From Limnoglobus roseus (GTDB lineage Bacteria; Planctomycetota; Planctomycetia; Gemmatales; Gemmataceae): a stretch of DNA of 64,000 nucleotides. The position numbers and the translations under genes were made by a program. Below the pieces are notes generated by a model. That model searched no databases. It saw only the letters and a program-made list of their open reading frames with translations, and had not been told where the DNA came from. Location of the stretch: assembly GCF_008254045.1 (NCBI RefSeq), contig NZ_CP042425.1:8942163-9006162 (forward strand). The letters are read 5' to 3'. This document shows positions 35,588 through 49,184 of the stretch, one piece after another. Numbering within the stretch: position 1 is the first letter of the stretch; each line of letters starts with the position of its first letter.

Positions 35588-38500
35588 TTACCGCCAGTCG
35601 AGGCTGCCGAAGATGACGGTGAACGCCCCGGCCGCGGTGGTCGTGGCGAGTTGCTTCGCGTTCGTGCCGTCGCGGTCGCAGACGGTCACCCGAGACTCCG
35701 TGTCAGCGCCCGCCAACACCTCGAGCGTGCCGCCCGGCCGCACCTTCCACGAGTACGCCAGCCGCTTGCCGTCCGGCGACCAGCACACGCTCTCGGCGTC
35801 CGCCTTGTCGTCCACCTTCGGAACCGGCGTCACCTTGTTCGTCGCCACGTCGATCAGCACGGGCACCTTACGGAACGCCTCGCCGGGCTTGCCGGCGCCG
35901 GTCCCGAGCGCAAGAATGAACTTGCCGTCCGGCGAAAACCGGCCGCCCGTGATCGTGTCCCGCACCGGGCCGAGCGCCCGCACTTCCTCGCCGGCGGCGG
36001 GTAACAGCACGAGCCGGTTGTTCTGCGGCTTGCCGGCCTTCGTGACGACCTGCTCCGTCAAGAACTGCTTGCCGTCGGCCGACCAGTCGAGCAGTATATT
36101 CCCCTTCGGCAACTTCAAATCGGTCGTCTCCTTCGTCGCCACTTCCACGATGACATGCGTCGCCTCAAACACCGCCGGCGGGGGCGGATTGTCATAGTCG
36201 GTGACGGCCAGTTTCTTGCCGTCCGGCGACCACGCGAGGTGGCGGCCGAGGACGCCGAGGTCCGTCCCCGGCCCGCCGCCGTCAATCGCCCGCACGAACA
36301 CGCGGCGGGGAACTTCCGCCCGCGTGCCCCGCTCGCCGCCGAACACGAGGTACGCCACCTGCTTGCCGTTCGGCGACAGTCGCACCTGGTCGCTAACGGC
36401 GATCTCCTTAAGCGTCCGCTCGTTACCGCCGTCGGAGTCGATGAGTCGTAGTTGGCCGACGCTCTGCTGAAAGAACGCGATTGTCCCCGGCGCGGCCGGC
36501 TTCTCCTTCGGTAGCGGGGCCTTCAAGATCGCGGCCGCCTTCGCGTGGGCGCGACCCCGACTGTCGTCGTTCACAAACCCGAACGGCGCGAGGCGGAAGT
36601 ACTCCGCTGGCGTCCGGTAGTCCGGCTTCCAGAAGTCGAACTCGTCGAACCCGACGGCGGCGATCTTCGCGCCGTCCATCACGAGCAGGCAGCCGAGGGC
36701 CACGTCGCGGACCTGCCGCGTCACCGTCGGGGCGGCCTCGCCCTTGATCGTCAACGTGCGCGAGTCGCACTCGCTCTTGTCGTCGAGCAGTTTCACCAGC
36801 ACGTCGCGTTCGGCCGTGCCGCCGAGGTCGGCGAGCAGCGTGACGGCGGCCAGCCGAAACCGGGCCTCGGCCTTCACGTCGGCAGCCAGGCGGCGGGCGA
36901 GGGGGATCATCGCGGCCAGTCGGTACGTGCGGGCGGTTTCAATCGCGGAGCCGCGAGCCCACGGGTCGGATCGCGCGGCCGCCCACCCCGCGATCAAGTG
37001 GCCGAACGGTTCCTTGCGGTCCTTCGCGAACAGTTCAAGGTTGACGGCCGTGGAAAGGATCACCGTCTCGTGCGTCCGAAACCCCTCGGTGGCATCGGCC
37101 GGGACGGGGTAATTGCGGAGCACGTCGGCCGTGGTCGGGTCGCCACCCAGGAACAGGCAGACGGCCGCGTCGGCCGCGGGCACGCCGCCTTCGGGCGCCG
37201 ACGGCGATGCGGCCGCGCGCCACACCCGCCAGAGTTCGGCCGCGTACAAGTCGCCGGTGCGGCGTGGGTCCTGAACCGCCTCGGTCAGCACGGCCAGCCG
37301 GTGCGGGTCGGCGGCCACGCGGTCGAACAGGGCGACGGCCGCGGCTGAGTCGCCGGCCGCCTTCAGGAACGCGGCCTTCACGTCGGTGGGCGACGGCGGC
37401 GGCACACTGATCTTCTTCCTCGCCGTTGGGAACCAGCCGAGGACCGCCACTTCCGGCTGGCCCTGGGCCGGCGTCGAAATCGTCACCGTCATGGCGTTAC
37501 CGCCGTCCGCGTCGCGGATTTCCAACGTGGCCTGGTCCGGCGATGCCGCATCGGTCCAGATGTACGCCACCCGCCGGCCGTCTGGCGACCAGCGGCCGGC
37601 GGCAAACCCCTGCCCCTTGTGGTGAACAACCTCGGTGGTCTTCCCGGTAGAGAGCTCAATCCGTACCATCGCGCACCGTTGCAGGTCCGTCGCGTCGGTT
37701 AGTTGGCAGCCGACGCCGAACAGCGTGCGGCCGTCCGGTGCCACGACGGGGTTGTACACTTGCAACTCCTCACCCAGCGCCTTCGACCGTTTCGTGTCGA
37801 AGGCGAAACGGTGCAGCTTGGTGCGGAAGCTCGTCACGGCCCCGGCGCGCACCTTCCCCGTGTACTGGGCCAGCAGCAACCAAGAATCGTCCGGTCCCCA
37901 GCCGATCACCTGTTCGTGCAGGCCGACACCTTCGGGCTTAATCTCCTTCTTCGTCGCCAAGTCGATGAGGGTGTGGTCGAACGCCGGCAGATCGGAAGCG
38001 CCGGAGAACAACACCGCCCCGGGTCGCTCGCGGATGACCCGCGTGCCGTCGTTCGCCCAGACGAACTGGTCGCCGGGAAGGTAGTCGATGCCCGTACTCT
38101 CGCCGTCGGTGGAATCGTTCACATCGCGGAGATGAACGGTCAGTGCTGGCCCGGACCCCGGCGGGACGAGCTTACCGGAGATGCCGACGAACGCGAGCTT
38201 CTTGCCGTCCGGCGTCATGCCGAGAAATTGCCGGCCGTCCTTTAGCTTCAGCGTCTTCTCTTGCTTGCCGGCCGGCGAGTACGCCGTCAGGTCGCCGGTC
38301 TTGTAGTCGTACGTCCAGATCGTGCCGGCCTCCGGCGGCGGTGCCGCGATCTTCTTCTTCGCCGGGAACCAGCCGAGCAGTTGCGTGTAGCCTTCCTGCT
38401 CTTTCTCTTTTTCCAGGTCCTGAACGGACCACATCTTTACAACCTTGCCCTGCGGGTCGCCGACGACGATCCGGTACTCGGCTTGATTAAACGCGAGCGG

Positions 38501-41086
38501 CGATGGTTGGCCCGGCTGCCCTCCCTTCGCGGCCTCAACCGTATCCGGCGTTGACGACGCCGGCGTGAGTCGAGTTGAGCCGAACACGACCTGCTGCCCG
38601 TCCGGGGACCAGAAGGCCCCGCGGAAGTCTGCCGCGTTCACCGCCGATGCCAACTCGGTCACGCGGTTCGCGGCCAAGTCGAGCGCCCACACCGCGCTGC
38701 GGTACTCCCGCTGGCCCGGTTGCCGGGCGGCCCGTTCCCCACAGAAGAGGACCGACTTCCCGTCCGGGGTGAAGGCCGCCGTGTGAATGAGGCAGTAGTC
38801 CGCGACTGGCGTCGTCCGGTCGCCGTTCAGCGGGACCTTGTGAACCTTTCCGTTGATGTTGCCGATCGCCCACCTGCCGTCCGGCGAAAGGGCGATGAAC
38901 TCTCCGCCCGCTGAGAACGCCACTTCCGTGGCCGTTTTCGTCGCCAGGTCCACCCGAAAGTGTTTCCGCGGCGAGCTGAATTCCTGATCCGGTGACGCGA
39001 GCGGCGAGTAGACGAACGTCCGGCCGTCTTGCGAGAAATGGAAGGGGATGCCTTCGTTCTTCGGGTGCCACGGCACACCGAGGTCGGTGCCGGCGTCGGC
39101 CTCGCCGAGCGGCCGCAGGTGCAGCGTCAGGCCGCCCGGCGGGTCCTTCGGGTTCGCCGGCAGTTTGCCCTTTACGCCCGCGTACAGGATGCGCTCGCCG
39201 TCCGGCGTGAGGCCGAGGAAGAGCGCGCCGTCGGTCAGCGTGAGTTCTCTCGCCGTCGTGCCGTCGGGGGCGTACCCGACGAGCTTGCCGCTGACGGCGT
39301 TGTACGTCCAGATGAGGCCGTCTGGCTTCGGCAGCGCCGCGATCTTCTTCTTCGCCGGCAGCCAGCCGACGACGTGCGTCTGCTTCCCTGCGTCCGGGAT
39401 TGCGAACAGCTTCTTGCGGTTCTTGCCGTCGGCGTCGGCAACGAACACGTCGGCGTCGCCGAGCTTCTTCATCACATACCGCTTGCCGCCGGGTGACCAG
39501 AACAGGTTCCGCTGCTCGAAGTCCGCGAACTGCTCAAGCTCGGTTGCCTTGCCGCCGGCGGTCAGGTGATACAGGCTGAAAGCCTCCGCGTCGCCCGGCG
39601 GTGGGAACGCAACGCCGATGCCGAGGTACGACCGGCCGTCGGGCGACGGCTCGAAGAACACGAAATGGTGCGTGTCGCAGATCGGGGTCGGCTGGCCGCC
39701 GGCCTTGGGGATGCGGAGGTAGCGGTAGCCCGGCAGCTTCGGGTCGGCGCCGAGGCTGTAGACCATCGCGATCCACTCCTTGCCGTCGCGGCTCTCCCAC
39801 ATGATCTGGGCGCTGTCCGGCAGCTCGATCACCGTCTCGTTCTTATCCTTCAGGTCGATCAGTGTGTGCCGAAAGAGCTTCGGTTGCGGGTTCGCCCCGA
39901 CCCTGCCGACCTGGGTCAGTTCGTGTCGCACGACCCGCTTCTTGTCGCGGGTCAACAGGTACCCGTCGTTCGCTTTGTACGCGATGCCGGTATCGGTCGC
40001 GGCGGCCAGGTCGTCCGGCTTGCCGAAGTGCAGAGTGAGGCCGCTTTCGTCGTCGGTAAGTTGGCCCTTCTTGGCGAGGAACAGCAGCGTCTCGCCGTCG
40101 GCACCGAAGCCCTGGAAGTGGCGCGCAGCCTTGAGCGCCACTTCCCGCTCCTTCGTGCCGTCCTCGGCGAACGCGGTGAGCGTGCCGGACGCCATGTCCC
40201 AGGTCCAGATCAGCCCTGCGTCGTCCTTCTCCGCCCTCGGCGTCGGGGCTGGGGCCGCGTTCGCATTCGGCGCGGCCGACGGCACGAACGACCACGCGGC
40301 GAAAGCGGTCAGCAGCACGCCGAGGGTGACGGCGGCTTTCAACTTGCTCAGGATCATGGTTCGCATCACTCCCGCGGCGATGGCCGAGACAGTCGGCGGC
40401 AACAGGGCCACTGTCGGTTCGAGAAATGGAGGAAGCGTCGCGCCGGCCGATTCCGACAGGGCGACGAACAGGCCGGCCGAGAAGGCGACGCCGCGCTTGG
40501 CCAGCCGCGCCGCGAGTTGCTTGCGGGCGGCGGCCAGGCGACTGGACACGGTGCCCTCGGCGACGCCGAGTTGACGGGCCGCGTCCGCCCGGCTGACGCC
40601 GTCAAGTTCGCACAGCACGACGGCCGCCCGGTAAGCGTCCGACAAGTTGGCGATCTCCTCGTCGAGCATTACCAGCACGTCGGGATCGACCGGGATGGAT
40701 TGATCCGCCGCACAGTCCGGCACCTCGCCGGCGAGGGTTTCTTTCCGGCGTCGGTTCATGGATAACGCCCTTAACGCGGCGTGCCGCGCGACGCCGTACA
40801 GAAAGCCGCCGACCGCCGACCGGGGCCGGACCGTGTGGGCCTTCCGGGCCAGGATGACGAACACGGCCTGATAGGCGTCTTCCGCGGTCTGGTGGTGGCC
40901 GATCACCCGGCGACAGACGGCATAGACTTTCGGCCCGTGTCGGCGGACGAGTTCGGCGAACGCGGCCGCGTCCCGCCGCGCGACGAACGCCTCAAGGAGA
41001 TCCCCGCAGGATTGCGGCGAGAATTCACGCAGCGTGGCCGCCCGCTGCAGGCGGGACACGACACCTTGTATTGCGGTCCTGGGCAT
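35588..41086 (-). CDS. Giant fusion of ECF sigma factor and exported beta-propellers
   Basis: 1832 aa. Residues 25-200 are an ECF sigma-70 factor: region 2 (FAELVRRHGPKVYAVCRRVI, TAEDAYQAVFVILARKA) and region 4 (ELDGVSRADAARQLGVAEGT). A single TM helix follows (TLGVLLTAFAAWSFVPSA, about 245-270). The remainder is largely TolB/WD40-like propeller built from a unit repeated three times: LIWTWDMASGTLTAFAEDGT, LIWTYNAVSGKLVGYAPDGT and TIWTYDYKTGDLTAYSPAGK, beginning near 40205, 39320 and 38330. An alpha-helical HEAT-like segment (about 1250-1500) and a final propeller complete it. The sigma part would be cytoplasmic, the propellers outside. The ATG at 41086 has GAGGG 7 bases upstream; a GTG at 41107 is less likely. 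Such long ECF fusions are known in Gemmata relatives. Confidence 0.8.
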   Translation of the reverse strand: MPRTAIQGVVSRLQRAATLREFSPQSCGDLLEAFVARRDAAAFAELVRRHGPKVYAVCRRVIGHHQTAEDAYQAVFVILARKAHTVRPRSAVGGFLYGVARHAALRALSMNRRRKETLAGEVPDCAADQSIPVDPDVLVMLDEEIANLSDAYRAAVVLCELDGVSRADAARQLGVAEGTVSSRLAAARKQLAARLAKRGVAFSAGLFVALSESAGATLPPFLEPTVALLPPTVSAIAAGVMRTMILSKLKAAVTLGVLLTAFAAWSFVPSAAPNANAAPAPTPRAEKDDAGLIWTWDMASGTLTAFAEDGTKEREVALKAARHFQGFGADGETLLFLAKKGQLTDDESGLTLHFGKPDDLAAATDTGIAYKANDGYLLTRDKKRVVRHELTQVGRVGANPQPKLFRHTLIDLKDKNETVIELPDSAQIMWESRDGKEWIAMVYSLGADPKLPGYRYLRIPKAGGQPTPICDTHHFVFFEPSPDGRSYLGIGVAFPPPGDAEAFSLYHLTAGGKATELEQFADFEQRNLFWSPGGKRYVMKKLGDADVFVADADGKNRKKLFAIPDAGKQTHVVGWLPAKKKIAALPKPDGLIWTYNAVSGKLVGYAPDGTTARELTLTDGALFLGLTPDGERILYAGVKGKLPANPKDPPGGLTLHLRPLGEADAGTDLGVPWHPKNEGIPFHFSQDGRTFVYSPLASPDQEFSSPRKHFRVDLATKTATEVAFSAGGEFIALSPDGRWAIGNINGKVHKVPLNGDRTTPVADYCLIHTAAFTPDGKSVLFCGERAARQPGQREYRSAVWALDLAANRVTELASAVNAADFRGAFWSPDGQQVVFGSTRLTPASSTPDTVEAAKGGQPGQPSPLAFNQAEYRIVVGDPQGKVVKMWSVQDLEKEKEQEGYTQLLGWFPAKKKIAAPPPEAGTIWTYDYKTGDLTAYSPAGKQEKTLKLKDGRQFLGMTPDGKKLAFVGISGKLVPPGSGPALTVHLRDVNDSTDGESTGIDYLPGDQFVWANDGTRVIRERPGAVLFSGASDLPAFDHTLIDLATKKEIKPEGVGLHEQVIGWGPDDSWLLLAQYTGKVRAGAVTSFRTKLHRFAFDTKRSKALGEELQVYNPVVAPDGRTLFGVGCQLTDATDLQRCAMVRIELSTGKTTEVVHHKGQGFAAGRWSPDGRRVAYIWTDAASPDQATLEIRDADGGNAMTVTISTPAQGQPEVAVLGWFPTARKKISVPPPSPTDVKAAFLKAAGDSAAAVALFDRVAADPHRLAVLTEAVQDPRRTGDLYAAELWRVWRAAASPSAPEGGVPAADAAVCLFLGGDPTTADVLRNYPVPADATEGFRTHETVILSTAVNLELFAKDRKEPFGHLIAGWAAARSDPWARGSAIETARTYRLAAMIPLARRLAADVKAEARFRLAAVTLLADLGGTAERDVLVKLLDDKSECDSRTLTIKGEAAPTVTRQVRDVALGCLLVMDGAKIAAVGFDEFDFWKPDYRTPAEYFRLAPFGFVNDDSRGRAHAKAAAILKAPLPKEKPAAPGTIAFFQQSVGQLRLIDSDGGNERTLKEIAVSDQVRLSPNGKQVAYLVFGGERGTRAEVPRRVFVRAIDGGGPGTDLGVLGRHLAWSPDGKKLAVTDYDNPPPPAVFEATHVIVEVATKETTDLKLPKGNILLDWSADGKQFLTEQVVTKAGKPQNNRLVLLPAAGEEVRALGPVRDTITGGRFSPDGKFILALGTGAGKPGEAFRKVPVLIDVATNKVTPVPKVDDKADAESVCWSPDGKRLAYSWKVRPGGTLEVLAGADTESRVTVCDRDGTNAKQLATTTAAGAFTVIFGSLDWR

Positions 41087-41329
41087 CCAACGACCCTCGG
41101 CGATCACGACCGACCCGGCTACCGTTTTATTCCACGCCCGACGCCCGGCGCGTCGGTCGAAAATGGGAATTCGTGAGCAGTCGGGATCGACACGACTTGG
41201 TACGGCGGTGCCATCCTTTTCTCACCACGGCCGCCGCTGCCGGTCGGGCACGTCCGTCGTGGCGAAATTGAGGGGGTCCGTTCGCTCGCGGAGAGTCTTC
41301 GGCCCGACTTCGCTGCCGGCCGGCAAGCC

Positions 41330-41446
41330 CTAGTTCACCTCGATCAACTCACGTTGGCGGCGGGCGTCCCGCTCGGTCGGACCGGTCGTCTCGCAGCCAG
41401 ACAAGGCGACCAAGGCGAGGCACGCCGTCTGAAATCGTCGCAACAT
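41330..41446 (-). CDS. Very small lipoprotein (38 aa)
   Basis: The ATG at 41446 opens MLRRFQTACLALVALSGCET, a complete lipoprotein signal with lipobox LSGC, followed by a charged 18-residue tail ending RQRELIEVN. A GGGAG ribosome site lies 8 bases upstream. The mature peptide would be about 20 residues tethered to a membrane. No family is recognised. It is located upstream of the giant ECF fusion gene on the same strand, with 243 bp between. Confidence 0.45.
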   Translation of the reverse strand: MLRRFQTACLALVALSGCETTGPTERDARRQRELIEVN

Positions 41447-41991
41447 AAACAGACTCCCGCGGACAGGCGGCCGGGTATGCCGCCGGCCGCCGTCGGCGTC
41501 AATGCCGCACCGGATTGCTTCGGTGCCTACGGCGTGCGGCATTCAGCCGAACGAGAGGAGTGCGTGAAAGAGGTGATCACAGAACACCACCGATCGACAG
41601 CGAAAACGCAACGCCGCCATTCTCGGCCGACCGACGGCTCCCCCCGCCGGGGTCGGTCATCACCCGCGCGTACAAGGGGTCGACCTCCGGCCTAGAAAAT
41701 CGCGGAAAATCCATCTCTAACGGTGTAGTGTTAATTACACCGAATGCGTTGAAGTGTTCAACTCGGCGAGTGGAGCCTCCTCCGCTCTCGGCCGCCGCGA
41801 AGTGGAGCGATTTGTCCGCCACGATGTCGCAACCCCTGCCTATGCGTTATGCTTGGGCAGACAGCCACCAATGAACTCGACGACAGCTATGGGTTTCCGT
41901 CCCGATTCGGAACTTCCGCAAGTCGATTGATCTTCATTCCTGGTCACCAGGCCAGGAAGGTCCGTCGCGTTGATCTTCTCCAGGGTCGATC
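41447..41991. other. 545-bp gap upstream of hybrid histidine kinase
   Basis: It includes an AT-rich stretch with a dyad, CGGTGTA/TACACCG at 41721-41742 (8-nt centre), which could be a regulator-binding site. One 81-codon minus-strand frame exists but has no ribosome site or family match. No other features. Confidence 0.4.
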
Positions 41992-45789
<3,798 letters not shown>

Positions 45790-45814
45790 GACGAGTCTAC
45801 AGTCGGCCGCGCCT

Positions 45815-46657
45815 CTAGTAGTCCAAGAAGTCGAGGCCGCGGGCGAGTAAGCCACCGAGGTGCGCGGTGAGGGCCGTGAGGATCGCTCCGACCGTCAGCA
45901 AGAGTCGCAAACCAGGACTTCGGTCGCCCGCGTGGGCGTCGCGCTCGGCCCACACCGCCGTTAGGACCACGATTGCGGCGGTGATCGTGCCAAGCCATCG
46001 GTGGGCGAATAAGAGTTGTGGCGACCCCACTCCGTTCCCGGCAGCCGCGAACAGCCAACCCAGCCCGGCCGCCGGAACCGCGGCGACCGCCCCCAACCGC
46101 AGGCAGAAACGGACCGTCTCGGACGGGGTCGAACGACGGTGCCAAGTCGCGAGGGCTTCGCAGAACCATGCCGCGAGAATCAGGGCGATCGGGAAGTGGA
46201 CCAGCATCAGGTGAAACTTGCCGACCCAACGGACGAACCGGTCCGCGGCCTTCAACGGCGTTGATTCTGTGATTTCTTCCTGCGCCGTCGGGGCATCTGC
46301 GGAGTCGGCCGGATTGTCCGACGCGCCGGTGGCGATCCAGGTCCGGATGACTTCTTTCTGCGCGGCCGTGAGCGGCCCGTGCGGCGAATCGGACGGCGGC
46401 ATCTCGTCCCGATTGATGAGCGTCCACAACTCGGATTCGTCGGGGCGAAACGGGATCACCATCTCGGGATTCGCGGCCACCCGCGGCAGGTCGAGGACGT
46501 ACCCGAACCGCCCCTTCGGCCGCGGCAGGTCCGGGCCGTGGCAGGCCGCACACTTTTGTGCGAAGATCTGTCGCACATCGTGGCCCGCCCCTTCCGCTGC
46601 GCTCGCGAGAGGGGCGACGAAAAGGATCATCAGGAAGGGCACCGTGAATCGGTTCAT
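45815..46657 (-). CDS. Membrane protein with N-terminal cytochrome c domain (DUF2231-like)
   Basis: 280 aa. The ATG at 46657 (MNRFTVPFLMILFVAPLASA) has GAGGTG 5 bases upstream; a longer frame to 46726 lacks this. The exported N-terminal half is a planctomycete cytochrome c domain: IFAQKCAACHGPDLPRPKGR (heme CAACH) and DEMPPSDSPHGPLT (axial Met). Four TM helices follow (FHLMLVHFPIALILAAWFCE and so on), the DUF2231 pattern. Probably a membrane-tethered electron carrier. It lies downstream of a metallophosphoesterase gene, with a hairpin between. Confidence 0.8.
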   Translation of the reverse strand: MNRFTVPFLMILFVAPLASAAEGAGHDVRQIFAQKCAACHGPDLPRPKGRFGYVLDLPRVAANPEMVIPFRPDESELWTLINRDEMPPSDSPHGPLTAAQKEVIRTWIATGASDNPADSADAPTAQEEITESTPLKAADRFVRWVGKFHLMLVHFPIALILAAWFCEALATWHRRSTPSETVRFCLRLGAVAAVPAAGLGWLFAAAGNGVGSPQLLFAHRWLGTITAAIVVLTAVWAERDAHAGDRSPGLRLLLTVGAILTALTAHLGGLLARGLDFLDY

Positions 46658-46689
46658 CGCACACCTCAGTGAGAGTTCGTGAAAGGAGG

Positions 46690-46711
46690 CCGGCGGGGTT
46701 GATCCCGCCGG
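46690..46711 (-). terminator. Hairpin between metallophosphoesterase and cytochrome genes
   Basis: An 8-bp GC stem (46690-46697 with 46704-46711, 6-nt loop) begins 23 bases after the metallophosphoesterase stop on the minus strand. It could terminate or reduce readthrough into the cytochrome gene. Confidence 0.45.
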
Positions 46712-46733
46712 TGTCGGGATGGACAACCGCCGG

Positions 46734-47699
46734 TCATTGCAGGGTGGAGTCGACGATTGCGAGCGAGCCGCTGTTCTCGGTGAACGAAACGGTCGAGAGG
46801 CCGAGTGCGGCCTTGAGTTTTGCCGCAGGCAGATCGCGGATCGGGCCGGGCGTCCCCTTGCCCGGTTCCGATTGCGGGAACGCGGTCGATCGCGCGGTGT
46901 GGAACGTCGCCCGGCCTTCGATTTTCTGCATCACCTGGTGGATGTGCCCGTTGAGGATCGTGAGGGAGCCGAACCGCTTCAGGGTTTTCAACGCCCGCTC
47001 GGCGTCAGTCGTGCCCCACCCCCACTTCTCGTGGACGGTCCAGAGCGGGACGTGCGCGAACAGGACGATCGGCGTACTGTCCTTGAGGCCGGCCACGTCC
47101 TTCTCCAGCCACGCCAACTGCTCGGCCCCGATCACACCGAGGCCACCATCGCCACTGCCCGATTTGGCACTCGCCACGTTCACGAGGCCGATGAAGCGAA
47201 CGCCGTGGTGGTCGAAGCTGTACCACCCCGTGCCGGTCGTGCCCTTGCCGTAGCGCTTCAAGTACTCTTTGTTCCCGTCGCCGTCGAAGTCGTGTTCGCC
47301 CGGCACGTACAGCACTTTCTCGGTCTTCGCCTCCTTGAGCAGTTCCGCCGCGGCGTCGAACTCCTCCGGCTTCGCGAGGTGGGTCACGTCGCCTGTGTGC
47401 AAGACGAAGGCAGGGGCGGCCGGTAGGGCGTTGATCCGGGCGATCGTCTGGCGGAGGGTGCCGGCCACGTCCTTGTTCGGGTCGCGGGCGAAGCCGAGGT
47501 GGCTGTCGCTGATCTGCACGAACGAGAACGTCGGTTTTGCAATCGGCGTCTGGCCGAGCACACGAGACGTGGGGATGCCACCGGCCACGCTCCACACCAG
47601 CCCGGTGCCGACCCACGCCATGCACTTCAGCATCCCGCGGCGGTCGATGCCGTCGCCGGGCAGTTCGTTCGGGAATTCTCGGTCGAAATTGTTCCGCAT
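46734..47699 (-). CDS. Exported metallophosphoesterase
   Basis: 321 aa. The ATG at 47699 has GAGGA 8 bases upstream. The leader DRRGMLKCMAWVGTG is twin-arginine-like, so it is probably exported folded with its metals. Calcineurin-like motifs are present in order: VQISDSHLGF (D-x-H), LHTGDVTH (GDxxH-type), VPGEHDFDGDG (GN/EHD), FAHVPLW and LNGHIHQVM (GHxH). The family hydrolyses phosphomonoesters or diesters and the substrate is unknown. It is divergent from an ECF sigma/anti-sigma pair 188 bp away and transcribed towards the cytochrome membrane protein. Confidence 0.87.
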   Translation of the reverse strand: MRNNFDREFPNELPGDGIDRRGMLKCMAWVGTGLVWSVAGGIPTSRVLGQTPIAKPTFSFVQISDSHLGFARDPNKDVAGTLRQTIARINALPAAPAFVLHTGDVTHLAKPEEFDAAAELLKEAKTEKVLYVPGEHDFDGDGNKEYLKRYGKGTTGTGWYSFDHHGVRFIGLVNVASAKSGSGDGGLGVIGAEQLAWLEKDVAGLKDSTPIVLFAHVPLWTVHEKWGWGTTDAERALKTLKRFGSLTILNGHIHQVMQKIEGRATFHTARSTAFPQSEPGKGTPGPIRDLPAAKLKAALGLSTVSFTENSGSLAIVDSTLQ

Positions 47700-47887
47700 G
47701 TCGCGGTCCTCGAAGGGGTGACGGCCGTCGGCGGTCGTCCCGCCCGGCTCGCCCCTCCCTACCGGCCGACCCGGCGGAAAATTCCCACGAAAAAAATCCG
47801 TGACCGCGGGGGAATAAATCCGCCCACCCGTCGGTAGAGTAAGGTGACGGAATCCGCCGATCCGCGACACCCTGACGGGACGAGCCG

Positions 47888-48418
47888 TTGCACCTGGACC
47901 CGGACACTCGGCGGCAGTTCGAAGACCTCACGCTGCCCCACTTGGACGCCGCTTACAACCTCGCCCGGTGGTTGACGCGGGATGACCACGCCGCCCAGGA
48001 CGTGGTACAGGAGGCGTACCTGCGGGCCGCGAAATACTTCGCCAGCTTCCGCGGCGGGGACGGGCGGCCGTGGCTCCTCGGCATCGTCCGCCGGGCGTCG
48101 TTGGACTGGCTGACGAAGCACCGCCAGCGGGACGAGGTGGCCTTCAACGAAGTGGCCCACGACCGCGGGGACGAAGAATCGAACCCGGTTCTCTTGGCAG
48201 TTCGCAAGTGGGATCAGGAACTCGTGCGACAAGCCCTGATCGACCTCCCCCGACAGCTTCGCGAAACCGTTATTCTTCGGGAACTGGAAGGGCTGACGTA
48301 CCAGCAAATCGCGACCGTGACTGAGGTTCCGGTCGGCACGGTCATGTCCCGCCTCGCGAGAGGGCGGCAACAACTTCAGCAGCGGCTGAGCGGCTGTCCG
48401 GAAGGGGGAGTGCGATGA
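47888..48418 (+). CDS. ECF RNA polymerase sigma factor
   Basis: 176 aa. Region 2 (AYNLARWLTRDDHAAQDVVQ, EAYLRAAKYFASFRGGDGRP) and region 4 (LPRQLRETVILRELEGLTYQ, VPVGTVMSRLARGRQQL) are complete. The predicted start is TTG at 47888; there is no strong ribosome site and no better start. Its stop overlaps the ATG of the next gene (ATGA), the anti-sigma factor, as in typical ECF operons. It probably controls its own operon and perhaps the divergent metallophosphoesterase. Confidence 0.88.
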   Translation: MHLDPDTRRQFEDLTLPHLDAAYNLARWLTRDDHAAQDVVQEAYLRAAKYFASFRGGDGRPWLLGIVRRASLDWLTKHRQRDEVAFNEVAHDRGDEESNPVLLAVRKWDQELVRQALIDLPRQLRETVILRELEGLTYQQIATVTEVPVGTVMSRLARGRQQLQQRLSGCPEGGVR

Positions 48419-49158
48419 ACTGCCGGGACGTGTACCAGTTCCTGCACCCGTACGCCGACGGCGAGTTGGACCTCGTTCGGCAACTCGAGGTCGAAGGGCA
48501 CCTGAGCGAGTGCTCCGAGTGCACCGATCAGGTTGAAAACCTGCGTGCGCTCAAAACCGCTCTGGCACTGCCCTCGCTCTACCACCGCGCTCCGGCCGGG
48601 CTCCGGGAGAAACTCCAACTCCCGATCCAGCCGAGTACCCGCAGCCCTCGGCGGACGTACGCGAGACTCGCGGCCGTGGCCGCGAGCGTACTGGTCCTGT
48701 TGGGGGCGGTCGCGATGGTCGCGAGCCTCGCGTCCGGCACGACCGCGGACGACCGCCTCGCGGAACGGGTCGTCGCCGGCCACGTGCGGTCGCTCCAAGT
48801 CGATCACCTGACGGACGTGGTTTCGTCGGACAAGCACACGGTGAAGCCCTGGTTCCGGGGGCAACTCGACTTCTCCCCGGACGTCCCGGACCTGGCTTCG
48901 CAAGGGTACCCGCTGACCGGCGGCCGCCTCGACTACCTGGACGACCGGCCGGTCGCGGCCCTGGTGTACCACCGCCGCCAACACGCGATCAACCTCTACA
49001 CGTGGCCGGCCACAGACGCCCCAGACCGGCCGGTCCGGGGGCTGAGCCGAAACGGCTTCCACGTCCGTCAGTGGCAACGAGCCGGGATGACCTACTGGGC
49101 CGTCTCCGACCTCAACGACCAAGAACTCGACGAGTTCGTCCGCCTCTTCCGGGGGTAA
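48415..49158 (+). CDS. Zinc-finger anti-sigma factor, membrane-anchored
   Basis: 247 aa. The N-terminal ASD/zf-HC2 signature is visible: YADGELDLVRQLEVEGHLSE followed by CSEC, giving the His-x3-Cys-x2-Cys zinc site. One TM helix (LAAVAASVLVLLGAVAMVAS, about residues 82-105) is followed by a periplasmic domain of about 140 residues with FHVRQWQRAGMTYWAVSDLN near the end. It would hold the co-encoded sigma factor inactive until an extracytoplasmic signal. The ATG overlaps the sigma stop codon by 4 bases. Confidence 0.88.
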   Translation: MNCRDVYQFLHPYADGELDLVRQLEVEGHLSECSECTDQVENLRALKTALALPSLYHRAPAGLREKLQLPIQPSTRSPRRTYARLAAVAASVLVLLGAVAMVASLASGTTADDRLAERVVAGHVRSLQVDHLTDVVSSDKHTVKPWFRGQLDFSPDVPDLASQGYPLTGGRLDYLDDRPVAALVYHRRQHAINLYTWPATDAPDRPVRGLSRNGFHVRQWQRAGMTYWAVSDLNDQELDEFVRLFRG

Positions 49159-49184
49159 TTCCGGTCTTGATCGCCGCGATCCGG

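Noticed and set aside
41577..41822. 81-codon minus-strand frame upstream of the hybrid kinase
   Set aside because: No ribosome site, no hydrophobic or family signature; it overlaps the putative promoter region of the kinase.
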